A DNA stretch of 64,000 nucleotides from Pseudoalteromonas umbrosa. GTDB taxonomy: Bacteria; Pseudomonadota; Gammaproteobacteria; Enterobacterales; Alteromonadaceae. Numbering within the stretch: the stretch's first letter is position 1; each line of letters begins with the position of its first letter. A program made the translations under genes and the position numbers. The notes below the pieces were generated by a model, which was not told the origin of the DNA, made no database searches, and was given only the letters and a program-made list of their open reading frames with translations. Below are positions 8,669-18,400 of the stretch, one piece after another. The stretch is taken from contig NZ_JASJUU010000003.1 of the NCBI RefSeq assembly GCF_030125375.1, forward strand, positions 14,247-78,246. The letters run 5' to 3'.

Positions 8669-10891
8669 ATGATAAAAAAGCTCATATTGATCTTTTTATT
8701 GCTGGTTGGTGCTGGCTTTATGCTTTGGTTATACCAAGATGTTACAAATGAAGATCGCCACTTTGCTGTTCAAAACACAGCCAAATCTAAAAATAATTAT
8801 CTACTTGATTTTAAAGGTCACATTTCTCAAGCCATAAGACCGACTGAACATTTTTCGTTCCCAATAGAAATTGGTGCAATCGGTCCTTCCGAGAGCTTAT
8901 ACTCTGGCCCAAATCAGTATCCCTTTTACTGCATGTCACGAGACTCAAAGTTAGGCCAACCCGAAGTGGATAATTACGAAGCGCTTGGGGTTCCGGTTTA
9001 TGATAGCGATAAAGTTATCGGCTACAGTAAAGATTGCGGCGTAAAAACACGCATTGATTACTATACATTGAGCAAAAAAGGTAGCAGTTATATTGCTTCT
9101 AAGGTCACGGATGTGAAAACGGCGAAGCATACCGAATTACCATTATTTAGAGTCGAGCAAGGGACAATCAACCGCTTTATTTATACTTTAATTATGCCGA
9201 TAAAAAATACGGAAGTGGATAATAGACGAGCCAAAAGTAAGTGGAATAAGCGCCTTATTTATCAGTTTAATGGTGGTTCAGGAATTGGCTTTAGGCAAGG
9301 GAGACAAAAAGCTTCTAGGGTTATGACGCGACAAGCACAGCAGTTACTTGACGGATACGCAGTCATTAGCTCTAGCGGGAATAAAACCAGTTATACCTAT
9401 AATATGTTGTTAGCTGAAGATACCGCTCGGCGCGTTAAAAAACAGTTCACGAGTTTATATGGCAACCCCCTTTACACTGTTGGCGTGGGTGGTTCTGGTG
9501 GTGGGTTAGCGCAATATTTGATCGCGCAAAATAGCCATGGAATTCTCGACGGACTGATACCTCTGTATAGTTACCCAGATATGATAACGCAGACGACTTA
9601 TGCGTTAGATTGTGATTTGTTAAATAACTATTTTACATTTAGGGCTGCGGATAAAAGCACATGGCGAGATTGGGAAAAGCGGCGACTTATTGAGGGGATG
9701 AATGCGATCAATGGTTTCCCTCAAAAAGGCGGGTTTTTACAGCCGATAAATCAGCTGATGTCGGGGTTTACGCCCAGTTTTCCAAAGGGAAGCAGCGAGT
9801 GCATTAATGGGTATTTTGGACTGTCAGCTTTCATCAACAACCCACAGCAAGGGTTTATCAGAGAGCACTACGCAAAACATGTTGTTGATGAAACAAAATG
9901 GAGTTATTGGCAAGATATGTCGCATGTTTTTGGTATTGATGAAAATGGGTTTGGTTTAAGTACTTGGGACAATGTAGGTGTGCAGTATGGACTTAATGCA
10001 CTTAAAGCTGAAAAGATAACACTTGATGAATTCTTACATTTAAACGCACATATTGGTAGTTGGAAGCCGCAGCAACAGATGCGACAGGAGGAAATAGTTT
10101 TACCGTTTGGCCACAAGCTGCCCATTTGGCTTACATTGTGGGGGAATCACAATATTACCACACCAATTGATGAAGTTGCCCCAAGACATGTCGGCTCTAT
10201 TAAAGCAATGAATCAAGCCTACAAATCTGGGCAAGTGTTTATTGGAAATATTGACCTCCCAGTGATAGATGCGAGACATTATTTAGAGAATGAACTTGAT
10301 ATGCACCATATGTCAGCATCATTTTATAGCCGGCTTCGTATTCAGGATGCAAAAGGGCATAGCAGAAATCATGTGATATGGGTTGCGCATAAAGATTTTG
10401 ATCCGACAAAACAAGCATTTGACATGATGGATAAATGGTTGTCAAAGCTAAAATCTGAAGAAACACTGACTACAATAACTGCCAAGCCAGAATCCTTGAA
10501 AGATACATGTTTTAATAAAGACGGCAGTATTTATGGAGTAGGAGAAGGCGTTTTCGATGGACAATGGAATAATCGTAAAGAGGGTATTTGCCAAAGCCGT
10601 TTTCCAATGTTTAGCACAAGTAGAATTGAAGCCGGAGGCCATTGGGCCGGCACTATGTTTAAGTGTCCACTGATCTCCGTAAAAAAAGCCGTAGAACAAG
10701 GTATATATGGAAAAGTAAACATAGCTGAGCATCTTTCAACACTACAACGTATTTTCCCTCAAGGTGTTTGCGACTATGGTGGGAGAGATATAGGACTACC
10801 TAATGCCCATATCACAGAATATTTGGATGAGAAGTTTCGCCAACAAGGCGTTGAATTACGCATGGTGAATAAACAATCGAACTTACCTTAA
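8669..10891 (+). CDS. DUF6351-like secreted or membrane-anchored hydrolase-like protein
   Basis: 740 residues from ATG 8669, with GAGG 5 bases upstream; an in-frame GTG at 8663 is an alternative. One N-terminal hydrophobic segment (residues about 3-22) makes it a signal anchor or signal peptide. Two glycine-rich motifs fit an alpha/beta-hydrolase-like core: FNGGSGIGFRQG, and GVGGSGGGLAQY, whose Gly-x-Ser-x-Gly would supply the nucleophile. The C-terminal string FPQGVCDYGGRDIGLP and the general layout recall the DUF6351 family of large secreted proteins related to tannase/feruloyl-esterase-like enzymes. The acid and histidine of a triad were not identified with confidence. It stands alone between A+T-rich gaps. 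Confidence 0.6.
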   Translation: MIKKLILIFLLLVGAGFMLWLYQDVTNEDRHFAVQNTAKSKNNYLLDFKGHISQAIRPTEHFSFPIEIGAIGPSESLYSGPNQYPFYCMSRDSKLGQPEVDNYEALGVPVYDSDKVIGYSKDCGVKTRIDYYTLSKKGSSYIASKVTDVKTAKHTELPLFRVEQGTINRFIYTLIMPIKNTEVDNRRAKSKWNKRLIYQFNGGSGIGFRQGRQKASRVMTRQAQQLLDGYAVISSSGNKTSYTYNMLLAEDTARRVKKQFTSLYGNPLYTVGVGGSGGGLAQYLIAQNSHGILDGLIPLYSYPDMITQTTYALDCDLLNNYFTFRAADKSTWRDWEKRRLIEGMNAINGFPQKGGFLQPINQLMSGFTPSFPKGSSECINGYFGLSAFINNPQQGFIREHYAKHVVDETKWSYWQDMSHVFGIDENGFGLSTWDNVGVQYGLNALKAEKITLDEFLHLNAHIGSWKPQQQMRQEEIVLPFGHKLPIWLTLWGNHNITTPIDEVAPRHVGSIKAMNQAYKSGQVFIGNIDLPVIDARHYLENELDMHHMSASFYSRLRIQDAKGHSRNHVIWVAHKDFDPTKQAFDMMDKWLSKLKSEETLTTITAKPESLKDTCFNKDGSIYGVGEGVFDGQWNNRKEGICQSRFPMFSTSRIEAGGHWAGTMFKCPLISVKKAVEQGIYGKVNIAEHLSTLQRIFPQGVCDYGGRDIGLPNAHITEYLDEKFRQQGVELRMVNKQSNLP

Positions 10892-11256
10892 TTACAACTT
10901 TATAACGGTGTCTTTTTAAAGTTTAAGTTCTTTTTTCTGGTTTGTTGGTGATGTTTTATATCTTTATAACCTTTTGCTTTTATTTGTTTTTTTATTTCGG
11001 TGATAGAAAAAACAAGGTATTTTTATTTTTGTATTGCTATAAATAAAAATCCATTTTATATTCATATTGTTCCAATAAAGTGAACTAGATTTTTACCTGA
11101 ACAAGGATGTTCAATTTAGCATTTATTCTTGGCCTTCATTTTTGATAATTACTTATTAAAAGTATTGTATTAAATTGTATTAAAGTGTTATTTACTATTT
11201 GAGTATAGCTTAATTACGCCTATCATAGATTGCACCATGGAACCATAGGTACAATT
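10892..11256. other. A+T-rich intergenic stretch
   Basis: Very A+T-rich, with long T runs around 10970-11050. No gene, clear terminator or repeat was seen. The promoter of the following lipoprotein must lie here, but no single -35/-10 pair stands out. Confidence 0.4.
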
Positions 11257-12018
11257 ATGAACTTTAAAACACTCTCAGTAATTCCTTTCTCAATTCTAGC
11301 GCTGGCAGGTTGTTCAACTGAAACGACAGAGTCTAGCAGTGTGAAAACAGATGCTATTTGGGCTGACATATATGTGACCTCACAAGGTGAAGACAGCCGC
11401 GTTATTGCTGAATTGAATGTTAGCTCTCGAAATGGGAATAATATTAAATTATCGGATAATGACAAGCTGCAAGCGACGGCATCTGGCGTTACTAAAGATT
11501 TAAAAATAGACGATAGTTTATTAGATATTGATTATCGTGCAACGTTTAATGTAGCGGGTAAAGATACTGACTTTACGGTGACTTTTTCTAGGTCAGAAAC
11601 GAACGACGTAATTAAAACAAACCTTACACTCCCTGCTCCTTTTAATATAATCACGCCACAAAAAAATCAGTCATTTTATAAAAAAGATACTATAGAAGTT
11701 AATTGGACTGCTGATACTGCGACTGATACTCGACTAGACGTTGTATTGACCGTTAGGTGCAAAAACAAAGAAGGAAACGAGCAAAGTATCGTCGAAAATT
11801 TTCGTGACATAGAAGATGACGGAAACTTAAAAATAGACTTATCTGCTTTAGAGGGCTTTGAGCAAGATACTCTGAATACAAAGCAGACATGTGAGGGTGA
11901 GGTATACATAGAAAGAATTAGATATAGCCCAGTCCCTGAAGCATATGTAAATGGTAGTCGTGCAAGAGCGATACAAGAGCGATACTCAGATGCTTTTGAG
12001 GTGAGGCTGTCTAGTTAA
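11257..12018 (+). CDS. lipoprotein of unknown function
   Basis: 253 residues from ATG 11257; an upstream TTG at 11230 would put a charged stretch before the signal. The signal peptide ends in a lipobox, LALAGC, with lipidated Cys19. The residue after it is Ser, so sorting to the outer membrane is expected. The body is beta-rich and acidic, with two Ig-like halves (about 30-125 and 130-253); the second starts FNIITPQKNQSFYKKDTIEVNW, typical of bacterial Ig-like or cell-surface beta-sandwich domains. Two cysteines (in VRCKNK and QTCEGE) could form a disulphide. No family recognised. Confidence 0.6.
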   Translation: MNFKTLSVIPFSILALAGCSTETTESSSVKTDAIWADIYVTSQGEDSRVIAELNVSSRNGNNIKLSDNDKLQATASGVTKDLKIDDSLLDIDYRATFNVAGKDTDFTVTFSRSETNDVIKTNLTLPAPFNIITPQKNQSFYKKDTIEVNWTADTATDTRLDVVLTVRCKNKEGNEQSIVENFRDIEDDGNLKIDLSALEGFEQDTLNTKQTCEGEVYIERIRYSPVPEAYVNGSRARAIQERYSDAFEVRLSS

Positions 12019-12076
12019 TATGAATGCTGATGCCTTATTAACTGAATAGTATATATTGCCCTGTGTATGGCAGGGT

Positions 12077-12129
12077 AAAATGGTAGTTTTCGTTATCTAA
12101 AATGTCATAAAGCATACAGCTACCATTTT
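12077..12129. repeat. 10-bp inverted repeat
   Basis: AAAATGGTAG (12077-12086) and CTACCATTTT (12120-12129) are perfect inverted copies, 33 bases apart, just downstream of the lipoprotein gene. They could fold as a large stem-loop in RNA. Confidence 0.6.
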
Positions 12130-12616
12130 GGTCTTAGTTTATGGCTACCAATAGTTTAAATTGCTCCATTGAGATTATGTTAATTTTAATTTGATTGTAT
12201 TGAAACCAGTTTAGATTGGCTACTTACTATATTTTAGTTTTTTATACTTATATTATATTGAAGCTTGCAGTGACTGTTATATATAGCTCTATTTGTTAAT
12301 CTTTAGCATGCCAGATTTGGCTTGAAAGCCTATGGATAGTGGGTGATTGAAAGTCATCAGCTACTTATATGGGTACGTGTTTGACAAACAGCGAGCTTTC
12401 ATACTCATGTATATTCTTACTCTTAATTTAGTTACCTTTTCGCTATACCATCAAACTCAAGTGTATTAGTTTTCCAGTCGTGATAGGTAGATGAATCATT
12501 GAAAAACTTGTAGGGGGAGGGAAGCTACATCTTTCACTATTTTTTGTGCAAATTCAGGATTTACTTCGATGTATGGAATAATGACTCCCTAGTTGTCCAA
12601 AAAGTTGCGAACTCTT

Positions 12617-12643
12617 AACGACTTGCTTGTCGTTGGTTTTTTT
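12617..12643 (+). terminator. possible terminator inside the gene-free region
   Basis: AACGAC / GTCGTT stem (12617-12622 with 12629-12634), 6-base loop, then GG and seven T. The stem is short, so this is tentative; no gene precedes it. Confidence 0.35.
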
Positions 12644-13141
12644 GTACATTACTGTCTGATACCGACTTATTCATAGCTCTGAGGCAGGTTATTTGTGATA
12701 AACTAAAATGTAAAATTATTACTTATCTTCCTAGTACATAAACATCTAAAACAGCAAAGTACATGCCTTAAAATAAAGTCTATTTTTAGCCGGTATAAAT
12801 CTTAATTTTAGGTATTTTTTTCCCAAAAGGAAAAACATTGTCATGTTAAGCTCGACTTTTAAGCTGTGTTTAGTTATTTCCATCTAGAAAAGTAGCTACA
12901 TGTCTATTGATATCGAACGTGCAAAATGTAAAAACAATGAAAAAAAGTAAATTGACCAGTCAGCTTTAATTCTCATAAGCTACTAGGCCACATTAGGGCC
13001 AGTATTTATAGCAAATAGCGTTTTTCAAACTATCCGAATAGTTTAATTTATTGCTCAATAAGTCTTGTACGATGCCATCAAAATATCAGTGATGTGTTCA
13101 GCTCTTGATGGTGTGGTTATGTAAGTAGAAAGGGATTTAAC

Positions 13142-13579
13142 ATGAATGAAAAAGTAAAACAGTTACCTCTGCATGTGTATAAAAAAAAGTTGTTTTGGGG
13201 GACCACCATAATGCCATTTATTGGCGGGTTTTCGATTATCTTTGGTATTGCTGGTTTGTTAAGTGGAGTTAATATACTTGGTTACTTAATTTTATTTGGC
13301 ATAACTTATACTATTAACTACTCAATCTATGTGAGACACAAGCCGGTAAAACTTTTTTCAACATTTGCAGAGCTGAAGTTAGCGCCACTTGGAGTTAGAG
13401 AAATCATTCAATATAGCGATATTGAAATTATAAAAATAGAGCATAACCACATTGAAATAGCTTATAAAAATCAAAATGAACCGAAAATAGCAAGTATACC
13501 GCTAGAGTTGTTTGGAAGTGCGTGCCAGCAACATTTGGTGGGTCATTTTCAAGGTCTTACAATTAAGGCTAATGAATAG
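13142..13579 (+). CDS. small inner-membrane protein of unknown function
   Basis: 145 residues; ATG preceded by AAAGGGA. Two hydrophobic segments form a hairpin (about 21-42 and 44-62), followed by a soluble C-terminal half rich in beta strands (EIIQYSDIEIIKIEHNHIEIAY), like the small PH-like domains attached to paired helices in other bacterial membrane proteins. No known family can be named. It has no close partner gene. Confidence 0.5.
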   Translation: MNEKVKQLPLHVYKKKLFWGTTIMPFIGGFSIIFGIAGLLSGVNILGYLILFGITYTINYSIYVRHKPVKLFSTFAELKLAPLGVREIIQYSDIEIIKIEHNHIEIAYKNQNEPKIASIPLELFGSACQQHLVGHFQGLTIKANE

Positions 13580-14072
13580 TCTTAAATAGGGAGATACTGA
13601 TTTTTATGCTCTATATACAATTAAATAAAACGCTTTCAGGGAGCAATCGCACTAGGTTTTAATCGTTTCCTAGTCAACTTTTTATCAATGTTGGGCTGTT
13701 AATGTAATTTTTTTAACTAGAAAACAAAGGGGTAGCTATTTAGATATAGGCTATTTCATTAAGAGCCTGCTAACAAAGTTAATGCGAAACCAATCTGCAC
13801 TTTGCTTTTTATCGGCTAGGAAATATTGTCTGTATATTCGATTGTTGTCAGTAAGCTTTTTAAGGTTGACTACTTATTAATTAGATACTTATAACACGAT
13901 TGTTTAATCGATATAGTAGCACTATGGTGACCGTAATGGGTAGTCACTTAGTTTTTATCAGGCAACGACCAAGATATAGCTTATTACTTATGTGACCACT
14001 AAGCGTAAATTGTTGTTCACAATGCATGACTATTTTAGGTAAACTCGCGGCTGAAATTCTGCGGAGGTAAAT
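13580..14072. other. intergenic stretch, nothing recognised
   Basis: About 490 A+T-rich bases without a supported gene, clear terminator or repeat. GGAGG at 14062-14066 belongs to the next gene. Confidence 0.4.
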
Positions 14073-14699
14073 ATGGAATTATCAGCATGGTTGAGTTTAG
14101 CACTTATTTGTACATTGGGTGCGATGTCACCAGGGCCAAGTTTGGCAGTGGTGCTCAAGCATAGTATGAACAGTGGTCCTGCTGCCGGAATATCTGCAAG
14201 TATTGCCCATGCCTTTGGTGTTGGCAGCTATGCGGCGCTTTCAGTACTTGGTCTCGCAAGTTTGATTGCACAGTTTCCGACTGTTTATACACTACTATTA
14301 TATTTTGGTGCTGCATACTTGGCTTATCTTGGTTTTAAAATATTGACTTGTAAGCCGTCAGAGCTAAATGGAAGTGAAGTAATAAATAAAACGACAACAG
14401 ATTGGTTATCTGCTGCGAGAGAAGGTTTCACAGTAGCGTTTGTGAACCCTAAAACTGCAATATTCTTTGTTGCACTTTTCTCTCAGTTCATTGATCCAGA
14501 TGCGATGACATTTACACTCGCCTTTTTGATGTGTTTTACGGTATTTATTATAGATGCAATATGGTTTGTATTAGTGTCAGTTGCAGCATCATCAGCGACA
14601 AAGCGTTTTGACTTGGGGTCAAAGCAAGGCGTTATATCTAAAGTCTTAGGTATTGCGTTTATGTTATTAGCTTTGAGAGTGCTTTATCAGACTTTTTAA
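14073..14699 (+). CDS. LysE/RhtB-family amino-acid exporter
   Basis: 208 residues, the normal family length, with GGAGG before the ATG. Six hydrophobic segments are visible. The N-terminal signature GAMSPGPSLAVVLKHSMNSG and the later VAFVNPKTAIFFVALFSQF are diagnostic of the LysE/RhtB superfamily, which exports amino acids and their derivatives by proton exchange across the inner membrane. The substrate (homoserine, threonine, leucine or other) cannot be read from sequence. It is a single gene. Confidence 0.9.
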   Translation: MELSAWLSLALICTLGAMSPGPSLAVVLKHSMNSGPAAGISASIAHAFGVGSYAALSVLGLASLIAQFPTVYTLLLYFGAAYLAYLGFKILTCKPSELNGSEVINKTTTDWLSAAREGFTVAFVNPKTAIFFVALFSQFIDPDAMTFTLAFLMCFTVFIIDAIWFVLVSVAASSATKRFDLGSKQGVISKVLGIAFMLLALRVLYQTF

Positions 14700-14735
14700 A
14701 TCCCAAACCTAATTAGCGGCAGGGAAGTGCCGCAA

Positions 14736-15377
14736 TTACTTTGTGATTCTTGAGTTTAAATAATGAGTGAGTATAAGCAGCTTTAACATCGGGTTTTCCC
14801 TTGTGTGATGATTAAACTGCAGCGCAATATAGTCTTGGTTACGTGCTATTGCTCGTTCTACATAGACATGGATATGCAAGTCGTCAGACAGCTCTAGGTA
14901 TGCATGTTTTTTTGCAAAGTATTTCACATGTTCAGCACCACTTAAAGGGAATGAGGCAACACAGGCCCCTGACAATGATAGACTTTGAACTGAGCAAATA
15001 ATTTTTGGATAAGTCAGAGAAAATGTAATTGATGGCGATGGATAAAAACGCCAGTTTCTCGGGTATCTACTTTTATCAACAATGTCTGGAAGCTTATTGA
15101 TAAGCGTCAATAGCGTTGAAATTTTATGCTCGTATATATCATTGTGATACGCCTCTTGCCCTAATAATATACTGTCAATATATGACTTTTTTGCGAAGTA
15201 TTGATTATGCGCCAAATAAAGTGCCAGTGGCTCCACTAACCATAATTGGTAAATGCGCTTTTTTAGCTGTTCTATGCTGTGCTTATGCTGCACTAAGCTG
15301 TCTTGTTCATCAAAGTGGTTTGTTTCTACTTCATGAAGTAGTTTGAGCTCTTCAGGTGTCAGTTTCATAGTAATCAA
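14736..15377 (-). CDS. hypothetical protein, possibly PilZ-like
   Basis: 213 residues with no signal or membrane segment. The first 110 residues are helical and charged. The second half is beta-rich (ITFSLTYPKIICSVQSLSLSGACVASFPL, then HVKYFAKKHAYLELSDDLHIHVYVERAIARNQDYIALQF) with the general outline of a PilZ barrel, but the canonical RxxxR and DxSxxG motifs are not intact, so cyclic-di-GMP binding is doubtful. ATG 15377 and ATG 15368 are both possible starts. It is convergent with the LysE-family gene; a GCGGCA hairpin (14715-14732) between them may serve both. Confidence 0.5.
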   Translation of the reverse strand: MITMKLTPEELKLLHEVETNHFDEQDSLVQHKHSIEQLKKRIYQLWLVEPLALYLAHNQYFAKKSYIDSILLGQEAYHNDIYEHKISTLLTLINKLPDIVDKSRYPRNWRFYPSPSITFSLTYPKIICSVQSLSLSGACVASFPLSGAEHVKYFAKKHAYLELSDDLHIHVYVERAIARNQDYIALQFNHHTRENPMLKLLILTHYLNSRITK

Positions 15378-15428
15378 CCATCCATTGCAATTAGTGATAA
15401 CTAAGCAAAATGCATACCTGTACTACAT

Positions 15429-15458
15429 AAAAAAGCGCGACACATTTGGCCGCGCTTT
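15429..15458 (-). terminator. terminator of the giant lipoprotein gene
   Basis: On the minus strand AAAGCGCG / CGCGCTTT (15458-15451 with 15439-15432), 11-base loop, ending in six T (15434-15429). Confidence 0.8.
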
Positions 15459-15475
15459 CACTAGGGGGATTTTAT

Positions 15476-18400
15476 TTAACGTCGCATACTGCCGCTAAAT
15501 CTAGTATGGTTATCTGTACTGTCATTGTCAGTAGAATCAAGTGGGTGTTCTAGCTTAATAACATCTACGTTCCAACCATCATCAAGTATACTTGTTGGTG
15601 TTATCACGTATGCTTCTACTTGCAAACCAGCACTTGGGGTGATTGCCGTAAGATGAATTTGACCAAGTACGACTTTCCATGTGAATGAGCGTGTTTGTCC
15701 GTCACTGACAAAGTCAGCTGTACTATCTCCTTTAAAGTCAATGTAGTGGGTGGTGTCACCATTAATCAGAGCAAAACGTTCGAAATGGATTTTAAGACCG
15801 TTAAAGTAAGGTTGATCGCTATTTGACTTGGTGCGAACGACTGCACCAACTTCTTCCATGTCTTTCCAATGAATGACGTCGGGTCCCGCTTGATACATAA
15901 AGAATGAAGCATCGTCGGTGTTAAGTTGGTTAACTTCAAAAGTGAGCGTTGCTAAACCCGTATCGTTATTATAAACGTATGAGCCATAGTTGATCCCTGG
16001 TCCATCTGAGTTTGCGGGGTCATACTCTGCTTCAAAAAACTTATTATCTGGTAAAAATACTGACACCCATACTCGATCGGTTGTGAGAGGGTATTCTACA
16101 AAACCGCCTACTCGAGGGTCATTGTCATCCAGCAAGCGTTCAAAGGTGATAGGGGATTCGCCCTCAACCTCTAGTGTCATTGTATTTCCATTTACGGTTG
16201 CTTTGTGTGCCAAGTTATCATCAAATCCGTATACGCCATTGGTATCTACTACTTTACTGACAAACAAGTCACCAGTTGCTTCATCCCAGTTAACGTATCC
16301 AATTTCCAAACCAGCAAAGCCTTGTGGGTCATTGTCGGTTTTGAGCTCCATGTGCACCCAAGTGTCATCTCTAATAATGATGACAAAGTTAGGTGAGCTA
16401 GGTTGATACCAAGCACCATTGATTGCATATTGCATTGAGGCTGGGAGTGTATATATATTTCTAGAAGCGACGTTATTGTCAAAATAAAGGTTTCTGACTT
16501 CGCCTAAATCACAGTTTGTGCCTTGCACATATGCACACACTTTAAGGTAATCTCTATCGAAACTTTGAATCTCTGTAATACCAACGGAGCCCATTTGATC
16601 TATTATGAGTTTTCCGTCTGAGATAGAGTAGTCAGCCGTATCCATGTTATTGGTCGTTACAGTCCTTTTTATAATGCCATCTTCATTTGTTTGAGTGGTA
16701 AAATGATTGGTTTGAACCTGCATGTCTTGTACGAAGTACATATAACGATTGTTTAACCAAACATACTCAAACTTATCTAGCGTTGAACTAGATTTCACAA
16801 ATTTTGTAAGTGTGGAGAACTTAGATTCAGCACCATTTAGAATAGGGTAACTTTGCCGTGCGTACCAAGTGTCACCGCTGCGACGGATCATTTCTATTTT
16901 CTGATGATTATTGAGACGACACATGTCAGGTGATGTGTTTTCTGGACATTGGCGTACGATAGTATAATTAGTTAGTGTACCGTAGCGATAGTCCATAATA
17001 TCGAGTGTGCGTCCAGAAAATTGCCAAGTCTGACTTGTCTTTGAAAGGAAGCTGTAAGTGGTCCCGTTGATATAGTTATCAACAAAATAGTTCTGAGAGA
17101 GGTCTTCTCCAAGATAGCTATTCAAGCGGCCCAAAACATCGCTACTTTCCAGTGTAATTGATTGCTCCGGCATGAGTAATCCAGCTCGTCTTCGATATTC
17201 TCCATCACCAGTAATATCAGTGGTAGCCCAGAATTGATGCCCCGCATCAATATTTTTAGTGAGCCAGTATGTGAGTGTCTGAGCTGACAGGCTGTCGGTT
17301 GCGCTCAGTGTAATTTTTAAAACGTTTTCATCCAGTGACCAAGTGAAGCTGCGAGTTGTGCTTTCTAAAGTCTGGGCACTACCACTACCATCTTGATTAA
17401 AAGTTACTTTACTCGCAAATTTATCGCTGGAATTATTAAATAGCTCACTGATATACCAGACGCCACTAAAGTTGGTTGCAGTTGGCGTGATTGTTTTTGC
17501 TTTGTCGATCATGGAGCGTTCATAGGACATTTCAACATTACTGTTGATTAGCGTTTCATTGCCATCAAGATCAGCTGTGTACTCATCTCCCATAAATTCA
17601 ATACTGATGGCTTTAGCGGAGGTATTTTCATCATAAATCGTGAACGCGCCGCTTTTGAATTTGTAATAGCAAGCAAAATAGGTGTTTTCTGAATTTTTAC
17701 AAGAATAGATTTTACTTCGTATGCCTTCACCAAAAGTAAGCGTGACTTTTCCTTTGTCATCTTGTGACCAAGTCATGTTACCACTTGTATAATCTGCAAA
17801 TGTTCCAGTATTGTCTTGATTAAATGTCGCTTCAAAAAATAAAGAAGAGAAATATTTAGGTGAGCCTATTAAAAAGCTACCAATAAGGTCCGATTGGCCG
17901 CTATCTACTAAGTCACTATCCTCTTTAATGCTATTTTTAGTACTCGCTATGAGGGATGGATTTTTGTCATTAATGGTATCGGTGAGCTCGGTCACTGCTG
18001 TAGGTGTTGATACCAACTCAAATGTTGAATTAACCCCTTCAGGCAAACTAAAGGCATTATCTCCTTCACCATCGACTACAATCTTAATCAAAGCCGCAAG
18101 CGTAAGTTTTTCGTCGGCATCAATACCTACAAGGGCATTGTTTAGTGATGTTTCGCTTTGCGGAGTGCCCGCTTCTCGAGTGATCAATGCATATTCAGAA
18201 GTCGTCACATTGGTGATGTTAACGCCAAAGTTGTCGTCTTTGTTTAGGACACCATCGTCGCCAGCCTGTACTTCGATTGATGAAAAGCTCGGTAGCTGTG
18301 AGTAAAACTCTACCTCAGATTGAGCGCTTCCGCCTTTTGCTCTGATCCTAACCAAGTCGTCTACCATGGATTCATCCACATCAAGCTGATAGTTATAGGT

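Larger units (their letters stand above)
12019..13141. other. 1.1 kb gene-free region
   Basis: Stops are frequent in all frames and no gene can be supported. It holds a 10-bp perfect inverted repeat (12077-12086 and 12120-12129), a terminator-like hairpin (12617-12643) and, on the minus strand at about 12674-12496, weak traces of a decayed short coding sequence. Such a long empty stretch is unusual for this otherwise compact window and may be a graveyard of lost genes or hold small RNAs. Confidence 0.5.

Noticed and set aside
14713..14735. Terminator between the LysE-family gene and its convergent neighbour
   Set aside because: The GCGGCA stem is only 6 bp and lacks a T run in either direction; mentioned only as a possibility.
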